From Kudoa neothunni (lineage: Eukaryota > Cnidaria), in the NCBI GenBank assembly GCA_964304625.1, contig OZ199839.1, forward strand, positions 7,316,001-7,380,000: 64,000 nucleotides of DNA, in the 5' to 3' direction. A model generated the notes under the pieces. It was not told the origin of the DNA. It saw only the letters and a list, made by a program, of their open reading frames with translations, and ran no database searches. Made by a program: the position numbers and the translations under genes. This document shows, one piece after another, positions 1 to 13,026 of the stretch (position 1 is its first letter; each line of letters opens with the position of its first letter).

Positions 1-2639
1 CAGATTCTAGTTCTAATTGATTGTTAGTGATTGGTGTTTCAAATTCTAATTGTAATTGTTCGGCTGCAACTCTATTCATGGCTAGCGCGAGTTCTCTTAT
101 ATGATCATCATTATTACAAGGAGTGAGTGATGGGGTAGACGGATTTAGGAGATCATAAGTTGATGTTTGAGTTTGGATTTGGTCAGAAGATTCCATGACT
201 GATTGCTGTGTTGAATCAATAATGATTGTTTCAGGGGATTCATCATTTAGATGATTTTGGTTATTGAATGACTTTTGTTTCTGCTCAGATAAGAATTCGT
301 TCACCTCTTGAGAGTCCAACTCCATCACTTTGCAGAAACCATCATTATAATCGGAATCTGAATCTGGGTCAGATTCGGAGAGTTTGGAGAATTTAACTTG
401 TTTGGCTTTAGGGTGGTACAATATGCTCAATTCTTGGGATTTGGATTTCTTGCTAGTAGAGCGTAGGTTAATTAGGTTTTCTTTAGGAGTAGTGGCTTGA
501 TCTTTTAAAGTGGAATTGTCCCTTTTGCATGGGGCAGGAATAGAAATAAATGCTGCGGCTGTGGGTTTGGAGGAAGAAGAAGAAACATGAGGATTTTTAT
601 TGGACAGTCTAGGGGATTTATCCAACGAGCTATCTTGATTATTAGGGGAGGTGGGCTCATTTGGGGTTGTGTTAGATTGAGGATTATGATCAGAGTCAGG
701 GAATGAATTATTTAAAAGGGAAACCTTATTGAGGGAAGGGTTCGAATTAAGATTAGATTTCTTAGAATCATGAGTAGGATCGATATTAGATATTACACTT
801 TCTGCACGAATAGTGGCAGAAGAGGTGTTATTAACACTAAAAGAGGAAAAAGTTGCACTAGATTTATCTATGGAATTAGGATTTGTGTTATTATTAGAAT
901 TAGATGTGTTAATATTTTCAGAGGTAGTTTTATTATTGCTATTAAGGTCGGCTATATTTTCAATATTATAATTAACTAAAGTAGAAGTATTAAAAGTAGT
1001 AAAATTAGAAGAAAAAGAGGAAGAAAGGTTAATATTAGAATTAGAATTAGTAGAACTATTAATGTTTAATTTGCTTCCTACTAGAGTGGAATTTGTATTA
1101 ATATTAAGGTCGCGCTTCTCATTAAAAATAGAATCATTAGAAACGTTAGAAATACAAAAGTCTTTTGTTTTGTCAACAGAGATACTTTCGGAAAGATTCT
1201 CATGTTGACTAACAGAAGATTCTGTATTTAATGAATTATTAAAAGAGTCATGTAAATGATTATGTAAAGAAACATCATTGCCACATTGAGAATTTGCTAA
1301 AGAGAAAGAGTCGCGTTGAACAACGCGAGAAGCTTGATTAGGGGAGAATTTGGGTGGAACGTTGTGATTCCTTGGAAGCGGCCAGTTTGCGTCAGCAGAT
1401 GAGGAGTCATCATTAATGTCTTGATCGGAGTTGTAATTTGATTCATCCTGATCGGAATTGGAATTGGAATTGATGGTTTCGGTAACAGCGTACCTTGAGT
1501 TTTTGTCAACATGATAAATTTTGTAGTTATTGTTAGATGAGTTGATCAGAGATTCATTAATTAAGGGACTTTGTGCAAAGTCATCAATATAAGAGTGGTG
1601 AATGTCTTCAAGGATTTGACGATATTCATCCTCATCAATTTGATGCTCTGGCTCCTCTATAGATTCCATTGTAGAATTTCATTGTAGATTCCACTGCAGA
1701 TTCCATTGTAGATTTAGCGGGACTTTCACAAATTTCACCAAATAAAGGATGCTCGTCGTCTGGTAAAATTTGTGGTGGTGTACGGGATTTAATGAGATGT
1801 TGGGTTAAATTTGAAAAAATTCCAGAATTATTAGTTAAAGTTTGCGGACTCAGCGGCTTACTATTCTTAATGCGCTCTAAATTTACTTGAGGGAAACATT
1901 CCAAAACAGTATCAAAAATTTTAAATGTTTTATAATACGAATTGTTGGTTAAATCAACTACACCACACGCTTGCTTAATAATATTATCATTTAAAATTGG
2001 TTGCTCAGGAATATATTTGGAAAAATCAGTATTAATATCTGTTAAAGTTAAATTTAAATTGGATGAATTGTTAGCCAAGTTAGAGCGATCATGTGTATTG
2101 TTAGAAATTGAATTGTTTTTAACATTACCTATAAGCGAAATGCTATTGGAAATTACATTAAGATTAAGATTATTAGAGATATTGTCAGTTAAATTAGTCA
2201 AATCTGGAGAGTTTTCAAAATTGTTAATATTTTCAACAGATTTAAGATTAGTATTACTATAAGCAACGTCATCAGTTTTATCGTGATCAATATTTTTAAG
2301 ATTTTTATGTAAAGATGGATTATTACTCTCTAAAGTACAAAAGGGTGGATTATTGTTAGAATCAGGAAAATTAAAATTGGATTTTGAAGGATTATATACG
2401 GAAAATGATGGAGTTTCTAAAGAATTACTTTGAGGGAAAAGGGAGTCAATGTATTTTTGGTAAATAGAATCTGATGGAAATTTTGGCCAAAGCTTCAAAT
2501 CAGATTCAATCAAAATGCAGCCATCCCTTTCTATTAACTTCTCTGGAAATTCACATAAATCTATCTCATTTTGGATAGTATCGAACAAATTGGACAAAAT
2601 AACATCTCTAGAAATGAGTGATTCATCGATAGCTTTCAT
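1..2639 (-). CDS. Asn/Ser-rich low-complexity protein, function unknown, 3' end outside window
   Basis: I do not recognise this protein. A 334-codon frame runs from an ATG at 2639 down to about 1675. A second frame stays open from there to base 1, so the gene leaves the window. The junction lies in a four-copy 12-bp tandem repeat (about 1661-1708) in which one copy has 13 bases; without that base the two frames are one. The product is dominated by Asn, Ser, Thr and Leu, with acidic Ser/Asp runs near 340-380 and a more ordered N-terminus. I see no catalytic motif, signal peptide or membrane segment. The composition suggests a largely disordered, perhaps nuclear regulatory protein, which is inference. 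The start is uncertain because an upstream exon (2690-2836) may precede it. Confidence 0.6.
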
Positions 2640-2689
2640 GAGGAGTCTCTCACGAGCATCTTTAGATACGTTTGAAGATGACGGCTCGT

Positions 2690-2836
2690 CAAATTGTCAA
2701 GCTGAATATGATAAATCTTCAAACGCTCCATCAATCTAACAAATTTGGCCACCGACTTCACCACTGGAGGTAACTTTTTACCCCTGTCTTTAACTTGAAT
2801 ACACGCCGTATAGTGAATTAGCATACACCTCGGCAT
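2690..2836 (-). CDS. Possible 5' exon of the Asn/Ser-rich gene
   Basis: An open frame starting at an ATG at 2836 has a basic, Leu/Lys/Val-rich composition unlike the low-complexity downstream part. It runs into a stop a few bases beyond the 2639 start in another frame. A short intron beginning near 2745 and ending near 2690 would join it in phase to the downstream frame, but the acceptor is weak. It could also be an unrelated frame in the 5' leader. Confidence 0.3.
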
Positions 2837-2969
2837 ACTCTCCGTCGAAAACTCAGCTTACTGCATCGACATAAACACCATTAGACCCAGGACAATGTAA
2901 TCAATCAAAAGCAACTAATGAAAAATAAATTCAACTACTTTCTTTCAATAAGCGAAAAAAAACAAAAAC

Positions 2970-3043
2970 TAGCCGAAATGGGAATCGAACCCACGACCTC
3001 AGCATTATTAGTACCGCGCTCTAACCGACTGAGCTATCCGGCT
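2970..3043 (-). tRNA. trnI-AAU: tRNA-Ile, anticodon AAU
   Basis: Read on the minus strand this gives a 74-nt cloverleaf: a 7-bp acceptor stem (one G-U pair) with discriminator A, D arm GCTC/GAGC, a 5-bp anticodon stem with two wobble pairs, loop CTAATAA (anticodon AAU, read as IAU), and a TΨC arm with GTTCGATT. Box A and box B are intact and CCA is not encoded, as expected of a eukaryotic nuclear tRNA. There is no intron. Confidence 0.95.
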
Positions 3044-5995
3044 GCCTACGTTTGATTGTGGTTTTAATGTTTGCTTATAAACCTTTTCAAGTTATTGGTT
3101 TTTTATATATTGTAATAATAGTTATATTTCATTAAAAAAATGATTTTTTCGAAATTAAGTTTTTTATATTGTGTTCCTAGACTTTATGGTTTTAATCTAT
3201 GAACGAAAAATTATGCAATATTCTAGTTTATTTGATATCCTACCCTCTTAATTATAAATTATAACATAAATGACCGAAAGTTTCCCTATTCATAACATGT
3301 TTTTATTTTCCTTTGTAAAGTTTGAAATACATGAAATTTACACTGTAATAACTTTGCAGAAGGAAATATTAACCTTAGGCATTTACGCAATAAATGATCT
3401 TTATCGGTTATAATTGCCATTATATTTAATTCTAATCACGTCGCCCTCCTACAAATTCGTTTAAAACGCATTTTATGGCTTCTTCGGTCTCCTAGTATAA
3501 AATACGTCCGCTAGCAATATTTTGAACTAAATCAAACGAGTCTGGCTTTTTCGTCAAATAAGGAGGAGCTCTACGATGGAAAGTATCGCTTGGTTATCAA
3601 ATATGTTTTTTGTAGCTATCATTGATATTGTTTATATGCAGCATTAATAAATAAAAGCGCAGGAAAATATTAAGAATTTCGTTATCATCAATGAAAATAT
3701 CATTAACAGGATTTTTATTCTGTACTTGTAATCTTTTTTTAGCAACGTTATCAAGGAGTGAACGTCTTTGTCTATATAATAGAACAAGTGGTTATATTAT
3801 GGGGGATTTCAGTTTAATTTTCTTTTCAGTTTACATTGGATCAATCTTTCGTTTATTTCTAATTGTATTAATTCCGATATTATGATATTACAAAACTTAA
3901 ATTTTCTTTCTGGGGGATCTTAATTATCCCCCTAATTGCTTTGTTATCACGTTCAATTCTTATATTGTCGATATACATAAATAATTTCTTGAATAATTCT
4001 TGGAATGACTAATAAAATGAAATTACTTGCTTGATTTTAGAATTTACACTCTCAATTGTATTGTTAGTAATGTTTAAGGACATCCCGCTATTTCTTCTTG
4101 AATTTGTAGTAATCAATTCTCCTTTTAGTCTTTATTGTTTTTTAAATAATTATAGATGGTTTCTATAACGTATTCTTCGAGCTTTTGTTTGTTTCTATAA
4201 TACTTTTCTGTGTTCTTTGAATATCCTATATTTTGGAGGTGTAATCATGACGTTTCCTTTTCTTGAAAACTAATATTCATTCGTTCCATTTGAATTTTGT
4301 GAGCGGACGACTTTAAGATATGATACAAACATATCTGAAGAGTATTATATTTTTAACTTTATCTTTCAACCGTAACTTTATCGATCATAAAAATATTTGG
4401 ATATTTATTTTCATTGTAGGATTCTGTTTTTGACATATCGATAAACAATCTGAAATTTTTTTGGTCTCTTTCACCAATATTCCGGTTCCCGCCATTTCTC
4501 TTAGATCTATAACATCCAAAGCAGCCGGAAAATACAAAGGCGCTCTAGAATCCAATAATTTGTACATAGCGTCGATAAAAAATGATTTTAATATTAGTTT
4601 TTGAAATTGATTTATGTCTATATTATGGTAACAAATTCTTTGAATTTAGAGTCACCTTGAAAAATTTCAATAAATGTTGCGTTTCTTTGAGTGGCATCAA
4701 AAATTCAATATTTTTTGAAGATGAATTCCTAAAATATTCAATGTTTTCCAGTTGCTTCGTTAAAACAAATTTTTCTTACTCTCTCAGTATTTTTTCTTGA
4801 ATGGCTTTAGAATTTTTATTATTCTCCCAGTAACGGTTTAATACATGAAACCTCCTGTTGATTTATTTCCATGGCTTTAAATAAAAACTTTTGGAAAAAT
4901 ATTATTGAATCGTGATTATAAGCTAATTGTGAGATATCATTAATTGCTTTGATCATTTTCATCTACTGAAATTTTCAAAGCATAATGACATACTTTAAAG
5001 TAAAAACTTGTATTTATTTTACTAGATGACCACTTTAGCTGTATTCATATGTAAATTAATTTATAAAATATCTTTTATGATCATACAATTATTTTAATAT
5101 ATTAGTTAACAAATAAATGCAAAAATCATGAAAAGTCAAAAATTATAAAAAAATGTCTTTTCCTCCATGAATATAACAGTTTTTGGTTTGGTATAATTTA
5201 AGGTCAGACTTTAATACTCGATCACTACGTTTTCGAGCTATTTCAGCTGTCTTTCAACCCAGTATGGACAAACTCTTCATTTCATTTAATTCAAGTTGTT
5301 CATTCTTCAAGTCTAATTCCTTATATCTTTTATAAGCATCACCCAATTTTAAAATATTGTTATTCACAATAACGTTGGAGTCAATATTCCTACAACTTGC
5401 ACCAACGTTATAAGGCCAATGTGATCACGTTCAAACACTCGTACGTCTTTATGGGTATTTGAGCTCACGATACATTACTTAACCCATTCAGGTTCTAGTT
5501 TTCTATCTGTTGTAAAATTGTAATTTTAGGTAAAACTAACAGTGTTATTTTTGATTTTGAAAAAACTATTCTAAAGCGTTAACTCCCTATAAATATAAAT
5601 ATACATAGGTTTTTGTAATGTTGTGAAAACGCAACAAAAAACTTATGCAGTATATAAATTTTTGAGTAACTTGACATAAAGAAATTAGCAAAAACACTGT
5701 ATTTAAACAACGATTGAGTAATTTTTATGTGATGTATTATCGTGGAATTTATATGATAATGTTTTCTGTATCTTTTAAAAATGTGTGATGTAGTACTTTA
5801 AAATATAAATCGATATTCTTGATCCAGATTCATAATAAATAATTATTTTTGGTTTATATTTCAATAATAATTTCTTACTGGTAGTAAAAACTCTTACAAA
5901 ATAGCTCTTTTACTCTAGGAAATTCAGTTTTACACCATTAACTCATTCATTTCCCAATTTTGTAGTTTTTACAAATCTATTATTTGGCTTAAATA
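3044..5995. other. Intergenic, decayed sequence without an assignable gene
   Basis: Only short open stretches are seen on the minus strand (about 3470-3580, 4385-4567 and 5170-5340), each soon broken by stops. They look like debris of an old coding element but match no family I can name. A segment near 3205 resembles the end of the decayed pogo-like element near 9480. No RNA gene or promoter is evident. Confidence 0.4.
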
Positions 5996-6009
5996 ACTAT
6001 TATAATAAT

Positions 6010-7072
6010 CATCTTAAAAAATAATTAGTGGAAATTAAATTATCGAAGAAGATGTTAAGAGTTTTCACATTTTTTATTTCGTCCGCGAAAGAGATTACGA
6101 CACTACCACCCGAACCATATTTTTTATCATAATTTGCTGACTTTCCAGTTTACACGTCAAAACTATACATATAACCAGAGGATGATATAACGCATTGCTT
6201 GAAGCCGAATCTAATTGGTTTATTTTTCATAAACATTTTAGCGGAATGCCTGCTGGTGGTATTAGGTATCGTCTGTTCATCCATCAATATATATTTTTCA
6301 AATATTCCAAACTTTTCGAAATTTTTTTTAGTTATTGAATTAAAGGGTATTTCTTAAAAAATCTATCAGTGATGAAAACATTGTAATTATTGTTTATAAG
6401 AATGTATTTTTTATAGATTTAAAGCGTTTGTAAGTCCATGAAGTTTTTACGAGTTCAACATCAACGTCTGAAGAAGATTCCAGTGCATAGGTTGGCGTGC
6501 TAATCTATGATAACCGGACAAAATCAAAATGCCAATCGAAGATTTCATTTCACTTGTCGTATCATGAAAGTCATAGTTGTTATTTTTACTCGTGTATAAA
6601 TTATTTTGTTTCACGATGCGTGTAAATAAATTTTCATCGAATAACTCCAAAAAAGTTCCATAAGAACTTAAATTCCTTTCAAGTATTGAAGAAAAATTAT
6701 CCATATTCCGACTGATTGACTGATCGATATAGTCTCATTCTGACGAAAAAATTTTGATTTTTCTTGAGAAGAAACGATATTAGTTTTATCAGTCCATATC
6801 AAGGTATCATCGTTTACGAAGGATTCAGTCACCTCAGAAAATACTTCAATTTTTCCACACGTCTCAGGAATTAAATTGATGTCACCTATGCTACTAGAAT
6901 CGGATTCAATAATATCCTCAGTATCCGTAAGAGTGTCGACTTTTTCAGCAGGTAGTAACCCAAAATAAAACGACCCTAGATTTTCGATGTCTTCATACCT
7001 TTTAGCATAATCAAAAAGATTCGTATACGACTTTGGTTCCATTATACAGTGATATTTAGAGCAGCCCCACAC
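6010..7072 (-). pseudogene. piggyBac transposase remnant
   Basis: Two minus-strand frames (7072-6668 and 6704-6447) give an acidic N-terminus, then a stretch resembling the PGBD core: an F-E-L-F-(D/E)-E-L segment, an I-V-(K/E)-Q-x-N-L-Y segment, and S-I-G-I-L-I-L-S-G-Y-x-R-L. After frame breaks near 6440 the core resumes with M-D-E-Q-T-I-P (first catalytic Asp, about 6285) and N-K-P-I-R-F-G-F-K. An in-frame TAA near 6154 follows, then T-G-K-S and F-F-D-N-L (second catalytic Asp, about 6045). The region with the third Asp and the Cys-rich C-terminus is missing. The family call rests on motif order and spacing; the copy cannot encode active transposase. Confidence 0.75.
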
Positions 7073-7464
7073 AATTAATCAATTCGGAGTTTTCGTTGCG
7101 TTTTTGCTACATGTGTTTTTTTAAAATGAATTATTTATTCATTTCTCCTTTGATGCATTCATAATCGTATATAGATATTAACTGATAAATAACATTTGAT
7201 ATGTTTATTACCATGATTTTCATTATCTGTGTTAGTCCAAATTTTATTTGGTGTTTGTCTAGTTGGAATTTCAATAATAATATATAAAATCATATTTTGT
7301 CCAATCTTAAAATACAAATTGATTTCAATAATATTTGTTTCCATTAATTGTTATTTTTAGGGAGCAAAAATAACAGAATACAATTAAATTAACAATTTTA
7401 TATTTTTTTATAAAATCAAATATATTTTTTGATTATATAACGAAACCCTTGATTAGAATAAAAT

Positions 7465-7705
7465 AGATGGAAGTCCCCATTGGCATAATACATAATATTC
7501 AGGTGACATTAGTTTTGACAATATTTAATTATTTCTGGTCTACCACTTCGTCCTTGGCGGAATAGAAACAATTAAATATAGAAAATTCTAAAAAACAAAT
7601 CATTAAACAGCTTGCAAGTAAAAAGTTATGAAATTAAAATTGCCAGTGCGCATGCGTACATGCCATTAGAATTAAAAACTTCCGTGTCAATAGCCTCTGC
7701 CATAA
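7465..7705 (+). repeat. Interspersed repeat family A, copy 1
   Basis: A segment of about 230 bp with the core TATTCAGGTGACATTAG followed by an ATTATTTCT-type motif recurs at 53760-53990 in the same orientation and at about 45280-45490 inverted. No coding capacity is visible. It may be a non-autonomous DNA element or a terminal piece of a larger one. Confidence 0.5.
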
Positions 7706-7997
7706 TAAATTGAATATTTGAAAAATAAACATTCAAATTTTAAAGCAAATATTAAAAAAATTTTTTGATAACAACTAGCTCTAATACCCAGTTTTTCCTG
7801 GTAATCAATGAATTTTTAAAATTTTAATTTTATTTTAAATCGATAAATCTCAGACTAAAGTATATTTTAATAGTCTATTAAGATTTCAAAATTGTAGTCC
7901 TCCTTTTTTCTCCCCTTTTGATCCAATTTCAAGTTCCTTACTATTTATTTAACATCATTCAATTATTTCCTAGATTCAATTTCATGTTTGTTACTAT

Positions 7998-9510
7998 AGT
8001 CGCACCTAGATATTGCGTAATTTCACAAATTTATTGAATTATAATGGATATTTTCAATTTTTTACTCTTAATTTGCTTTTATATTATTTAAATTAACATT
8101 AACTGAGCAAGCGAAGATAAAAACTTTTTATTAAAGAAATATAAATTTGAGTTAGTGTGTTAAAACTAATATCTTGTCACTGCGTAACATTTTGTTCAGC
8201 TTAACCCTCAATTAATTATCTTTTTTAATTCTGCGAAACAAAAATGGTAAGGAATCAGCAAACAGTGACTGAATAAATTGAAATAATCGAATACTATAAT
8301 TCGATTAAATCGCCCAAAGGAGAAATAGGGGTCTTTTAGACTTCTCAAGCCATCTAATAATATAAAATTATCCAAAACCAATATAATATATTTGCAAAGA
8401 ATTATGCAACTAATGGAATTTTAGCCTCTCAAAACGATATTATTAATTCTATTATTCCAACTTCAAAAAAGAATACAAGAAGACAAGTACACGGAATTAA
8501 TTAATTTGTTCTACACATGAATAACTAAAATGCGGAATGAAATGAAGGTTGTTCCTGCTTATTTAATTGTTGAAAAGACAAAAAAAACCCGCTAAATCCA
8601 TAGGTATTGACAAATTTAGAGGTAATAACGGTTGGTTCGTCGGATTTAAAAATAGATTTGAAATTAATTTAAAAAATTTCACTACGATACTAAGAGCGCA
8701 ACGTAATAAATATGGATAATTCAGAATTAATTAAGTATATCATTTTGGTTTCATTAAAACTTAAAATCAAGCATGGGAAAACGTATCATCGACTATAATT
8801 CCAAACTGATTAAGAAAATCTAGACTTTTTGAACATTATACTTTGATACGACAATACACCAAATTAATGATTAATTAATAGATAATGAAAATTTTGTCAC
8901 ATTATTTAATTGTTTATTAACTTTAATTTTTAGATAAAAATATGACGAAACCAACAATATTGAAAAGGTGGGAAAAATAAAAATACATGAGGAATCAATA
9001 GCTTTACCTGAGGCGTATGCAATTGTTACATTTAAACAAAATATCGATCCAACTTTTGTAAAAGATGAAGCGCTTGTGACAACTGTGGAACTCACACGAA
9101 CAATTAATTTAATCAGAAAATTTTTATGTTCGAAAACTCAACAGCATTATTTTACAAACACACAGCTATCGAGTCCACATATGAAATAATCCGAAAATGG
9201 CACAAAAAATTGAGATTACTAGTTATTTTAAAACCCATTAGTTTTTTGTTTTTTGCACATAACGCGCAAGCGCAAGTAGCATATATTGCAGGGGTGCGAG
9301 ATCCGATCAAAATTGAAAATAATTTTTGATAAATTTTAAGTCAGTTACACCTTATCGTATACAAAAGGGTGTGAATTTCGTTTTGTCAAAAAATGGGGGT
9401 GCGAGTCCAGTTTTAGTTGGGAAGCGCTGCTGTATTTCGTAAAATCTCCCTATCTCGTAATTTTCTCCTATTCCCGAAAAATTACGCAATATCCAGTTTA
9501 GATTGCATTT
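7998..9510 (+). mobile_element. Decayed pogo/Tigger-type element
   Basis: Near 8600-8700 the plus strand encodes a CENP-B-type HTH fragment (K-S-I-G-I-D-K-F-R then N-G-W-F-x-G-F-K-x-R-F) matching the same region of the intact pogo element at 39.3 kb. Further upstream an E-I-I-E-Y-Y-N-S-I-K stretch matches the N-terminus of that transposase. The ends near 8008 and 9480 carry the GATATTGCGTAAT-type motif in opposite orientations, like the intact element's termini. The catalytic domain is mostly deleted. The open frame at 8968-9189 may be a C-terminal remnant. Confidence 0.6.
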
Positions 9511-10594
9511 TTTAACTTTATCGAATTATTTTCTTGATCCATTTTCATGTTTGTTATTATGTTTTGACCCTATTTAAATAACATTAATCCAAATATGAAG
9601 TGATTTTCAGTCCATATGCGAATAAAAGAATATTAAGGAAACTTTTAAGTTTATTTTACATGTTATTTACATTAGATAATGACTAATATGACTAATCTAA
9701 ATAATGATGAAGACAAATAATCTTAACAGCAAAATCAATACTTAACGTATTATAACCTTGTGTACTTTCGAAAAATTTCCAAACAAATAAATTATTTTAG
9801 TTATAAAAAATATAAAAGTCTATAAACTATAAGAAAAGAAATAAACAATGAAATTACGTTAGAATACCGGATTCTAATAGCTGTTAAATACACCATTACC
9901 AATAACACCTCTTAGAAAAGATGTTGATGTTCCTGCGTAATTTATCCAAAAAATCGTGTAACATTGATCTGGATTATCTCTAATCAATTAATCAATTTCT
10001 ATATTAAATATATACAGTTATTTAACTAGATAATTTTAAATACCAACCCAGTCATTAACTATCTAAAGTTTGGTTTATATCTCACATAGTAATGCAATGA
10101 CGGACAATCAATTTTTATCTTTTATCGTCTACTAGAAAAATCTAGAAGAATCAAGAATTGCATATCGACTCTTAAAATTGGATATAATACTTTGTATATT
10201 ATTTGACCAGATATTGTTCATTCATTCAAATGAATAAATTTAAAGGAATGATTCTCGCGCACTTTAAAAGATTTAATATATTATCCCTATGTATTGATTC
10301 CATACGGTCTCATATATGAATCATTAATTCTGGCAAAGTTTGCATTTAATTACTAAAAATAGTCATGCCCGCGCATCATACCTAATAAAGTACCATTGAG
10401 TAGAGGGGTTACTAAGTCGGATATTTCTAAGTAAATTACTTAATTGTTACTTTAAAATTTTAATCTCACACATAAAAACTCAAATATGGATGTATTTCTT
10501 TAACTTAATAATGGAATCAGTTGTTTCTATGTTAAAATTCAAAAAACATTATTTTATTTCGAAAAATTAAACTTAGGTCGATGCCCCATAGGAA
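9511..10594. other. Intergenic region upstream of the GTPBP gene
   Basis: AT-rich, with no open frame or repeat of note. No convincing TATA box precedes the GTPBP start. An ATG at 10581 opens an 11-codon upstream frame that overlaps the main start at 10595. Confidence 0.4.
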
Positions 10595-13026
10595 ATGTCC
10601 AACAACTATCTTGTAGATCAGATCGAAGCTTCGGGGGAGAATGTTTTAATGAAAATTCCCCTAAAGGAAAATACTCATAAAAGTTTTCAATTATTATTTT
10701 CAACAGAGCGTAATTTTGTAAACTCATACTATATTGCTAAATTGGAGAATATACGTAATATCCGAATTCCAAACGAAGTAAATATATATCGAAGTTAAAT
10801 TGTAATATATGTTTACGTTAGATTGAAGAGAAAAATATCGAATACAAACTTAAACTCGAAAACAATCGACCTGGAAGACTTTTATCATTAGGAACACAAA
10901 TGCACTGGCGATTAAATGAAGGCAATGGTATATGCTATTATCTAATAGGAGTGTCTGATGACGGAAACCTTGAGGGAATATGTTTGGATCTGTTTTCCGA
11001 TTCGATCTCTACTCTAAACCAAATGACTGCAACAAACAAATCTCACATTAATACTATGACTATCATTGAAATTCAAAAACACAATGATCAGCATATTAAA
11101 GGTGGAATGTTGGTGAATGAACAACAAACACAAATTTTGCGAAATAATAGTGTTTATATTGGTTCGGTGGAGATTTTCTCTGACAAAGTTAGAACTAATG
11201 TAAATTTTTGTTGGATAGATACAAACCTTTTGATTATTTTCGTAGCTCTCCGAATTGAGAATTGCTGTGATTGGTAACTCATCTTCCGGCAAAAGTACGC
11301 TAATAAGTGTGTTGGTCAATGGGGAATTAGATGATGGATATGGTAGTGCTAGGATGGGGCGTTTCCATCATTTTCATGAAGAAATATCCGGACAAACATC
11401 ATCATCTGTAATTGATGTCATTGGTATAGATTCTACTAATTCGGTATGTTTATCATGCACATAAAATTAAATATATATTGTAGGTGAGAACTAGTGTTAT
11501 TAATGTCATTTTTAGCTTCAAAATTATTCAAGTCAATCCACTATGGAATGCATTGTGGAATCGTCTAGTCGTATAGTCGCATTTATTGATTTGGCCGGCG
11601 ATTCCAAGTATCTTCGTACAACATTGCTTGGTATCACGTCACATCATCCTCATTTCTGTATGTTGGTGTTGGATGCCTCCTCCAAAGATATATTAGGTAG
11701 TTTATGCACTGTAGTCACAACAATCTGATATTACCAATTAATTGATATGTCATTGTTAGACGAAACCTCGATGAATCATCTCGAATTCTCAGTCCATCTT
11801 AGAATACCTGTAATTATAGTTATGAATAAGGTAGACAAATGTGAATCGACTACCAAACAAAAGGAACTAATTCATAATTATCTTTCGACTCGTGGACTCT
11901 CTTACAAATTCATATCTAATGAGAATCTTAGTGGTCTTCTTGATCACGATTATAATCCTAACATAATTAAAATTCTTGAAACCAGTTGCACCAAAGGACT
12001 GGGAACTGATCTTCTCACTCAGTATTTTGCATCGCTCAATTTTGATTCTATAAATAATATCGCATGTTCCGTGCAAAATTTATCCGAGTTTAATTCCAAA
12101 AGTGTATTGCCACTTTTCAAGGATAGATCTCTTTTTCAGGTAGAACCTTTTAGATTTCATCAGTTATGTATACATATGTTTTAATTACGAGTTGTAACTT
12201 AAAGATTTTGATTATTTTAACATTTTCATTATAAAAAACTAGCATTTGCACGTTTAGATTAACAAGATATTCAAATCCAGCGATTCCACAAAACTTGTTG
12301 TAGACGGAATTATGGTGAGTGGTTGTTTTGTAGAGAATTCGACTGTGTTTCTTGGCCCTTTGAATAAACATAACGAATTCAAGAGGATAGATATAGTTTC
12401 CATTGAAAGATATCGTTCTACCTCAAATATGGTTGGTTATAGTCAAGATGCTGGGATCAGTCTCAACATGGATTGGAATATTAAATTGCCCAAACAAGTA
12501 TATTTACTTCTCATATCATATTTAGTTAGATCGGGACATTAATTTAAGAGTTAAGTGGAGTGTTTTAATTATTTGGCTTCATTTTTTAGTTTGTTATCTA
12601 TTAGGGATTATATCTTCTTGATGATATTGATTTGGTCAAAACCTCAGGTTCTTTTATGGCAAAAATATTTCCTAACAGCAAGCGTCACCTACTAAAACGT
12701 GGTTTTCGTGCAACCATGCATTTTATGAATATTATTCGTGCAGTAGTTTTAGTATCAATACGAACAACTAACAAAGTACCACAAGCGATCTTAATGCAAT
12801 TATACATTTTCACATCATTATTGTTGATTTGATGTCAAGTTTTCGAATATTTCATAATATTTTTTTTCTATTTTAGAGTGACTGTTTGACGTCAGAAAAT
12901 AGTGTAATTGCCGAATTCGAATTTGAAAATGGAGTCAAACAATTATTGGTCGGCCAATGCTTCTTGCTTAGATACTCAGTTGATCAATACTTTCAAGGAA
13001 TTATTATTACTGATGCATTACTATAA
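10595..13026 (+). CDS. GTPBP1/2: GTPBP1/GTPBP2-like translational GTPase, 8 exons
   Basis: Exons 10595-10777, 10822-11199, 11246-11443, 11516-11696, 11760-12139, 12258-12497, 12605-12775 and 12877-13026 join to 627 codons (626 aa), close to animal GTPBP1/2. The seven introns are 44-118 bp; all are phase 0 except the fourth, which is phase 1. The family are eEF1A-related cytosolic GTPases linked to translation and ribosome rescue. Visible motifs: P-loop G-N-S-S-S-G-K-S-T (residues 197-205), the G-Q-T-S-S switch region, D-L-A-G (278-281), N-K-V-D (336-339), then an F-Q-I-N start of the beta-barrel domain II and a C-terminal domain ending in a G-I-I-I-T-D stretch that aligns with the human C-terminus. 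The residue after D-L-A-G is Asp282 where the family has His. Every junction keeps frame and alignment, so the model is strong. Confidence 0.92.

Noticed and set aside
1942-2262. 106-codon plus-strand ORF rich in Leu
   Set aside because: It is the complement of the Asn/Ser-rich minus-strand frame.
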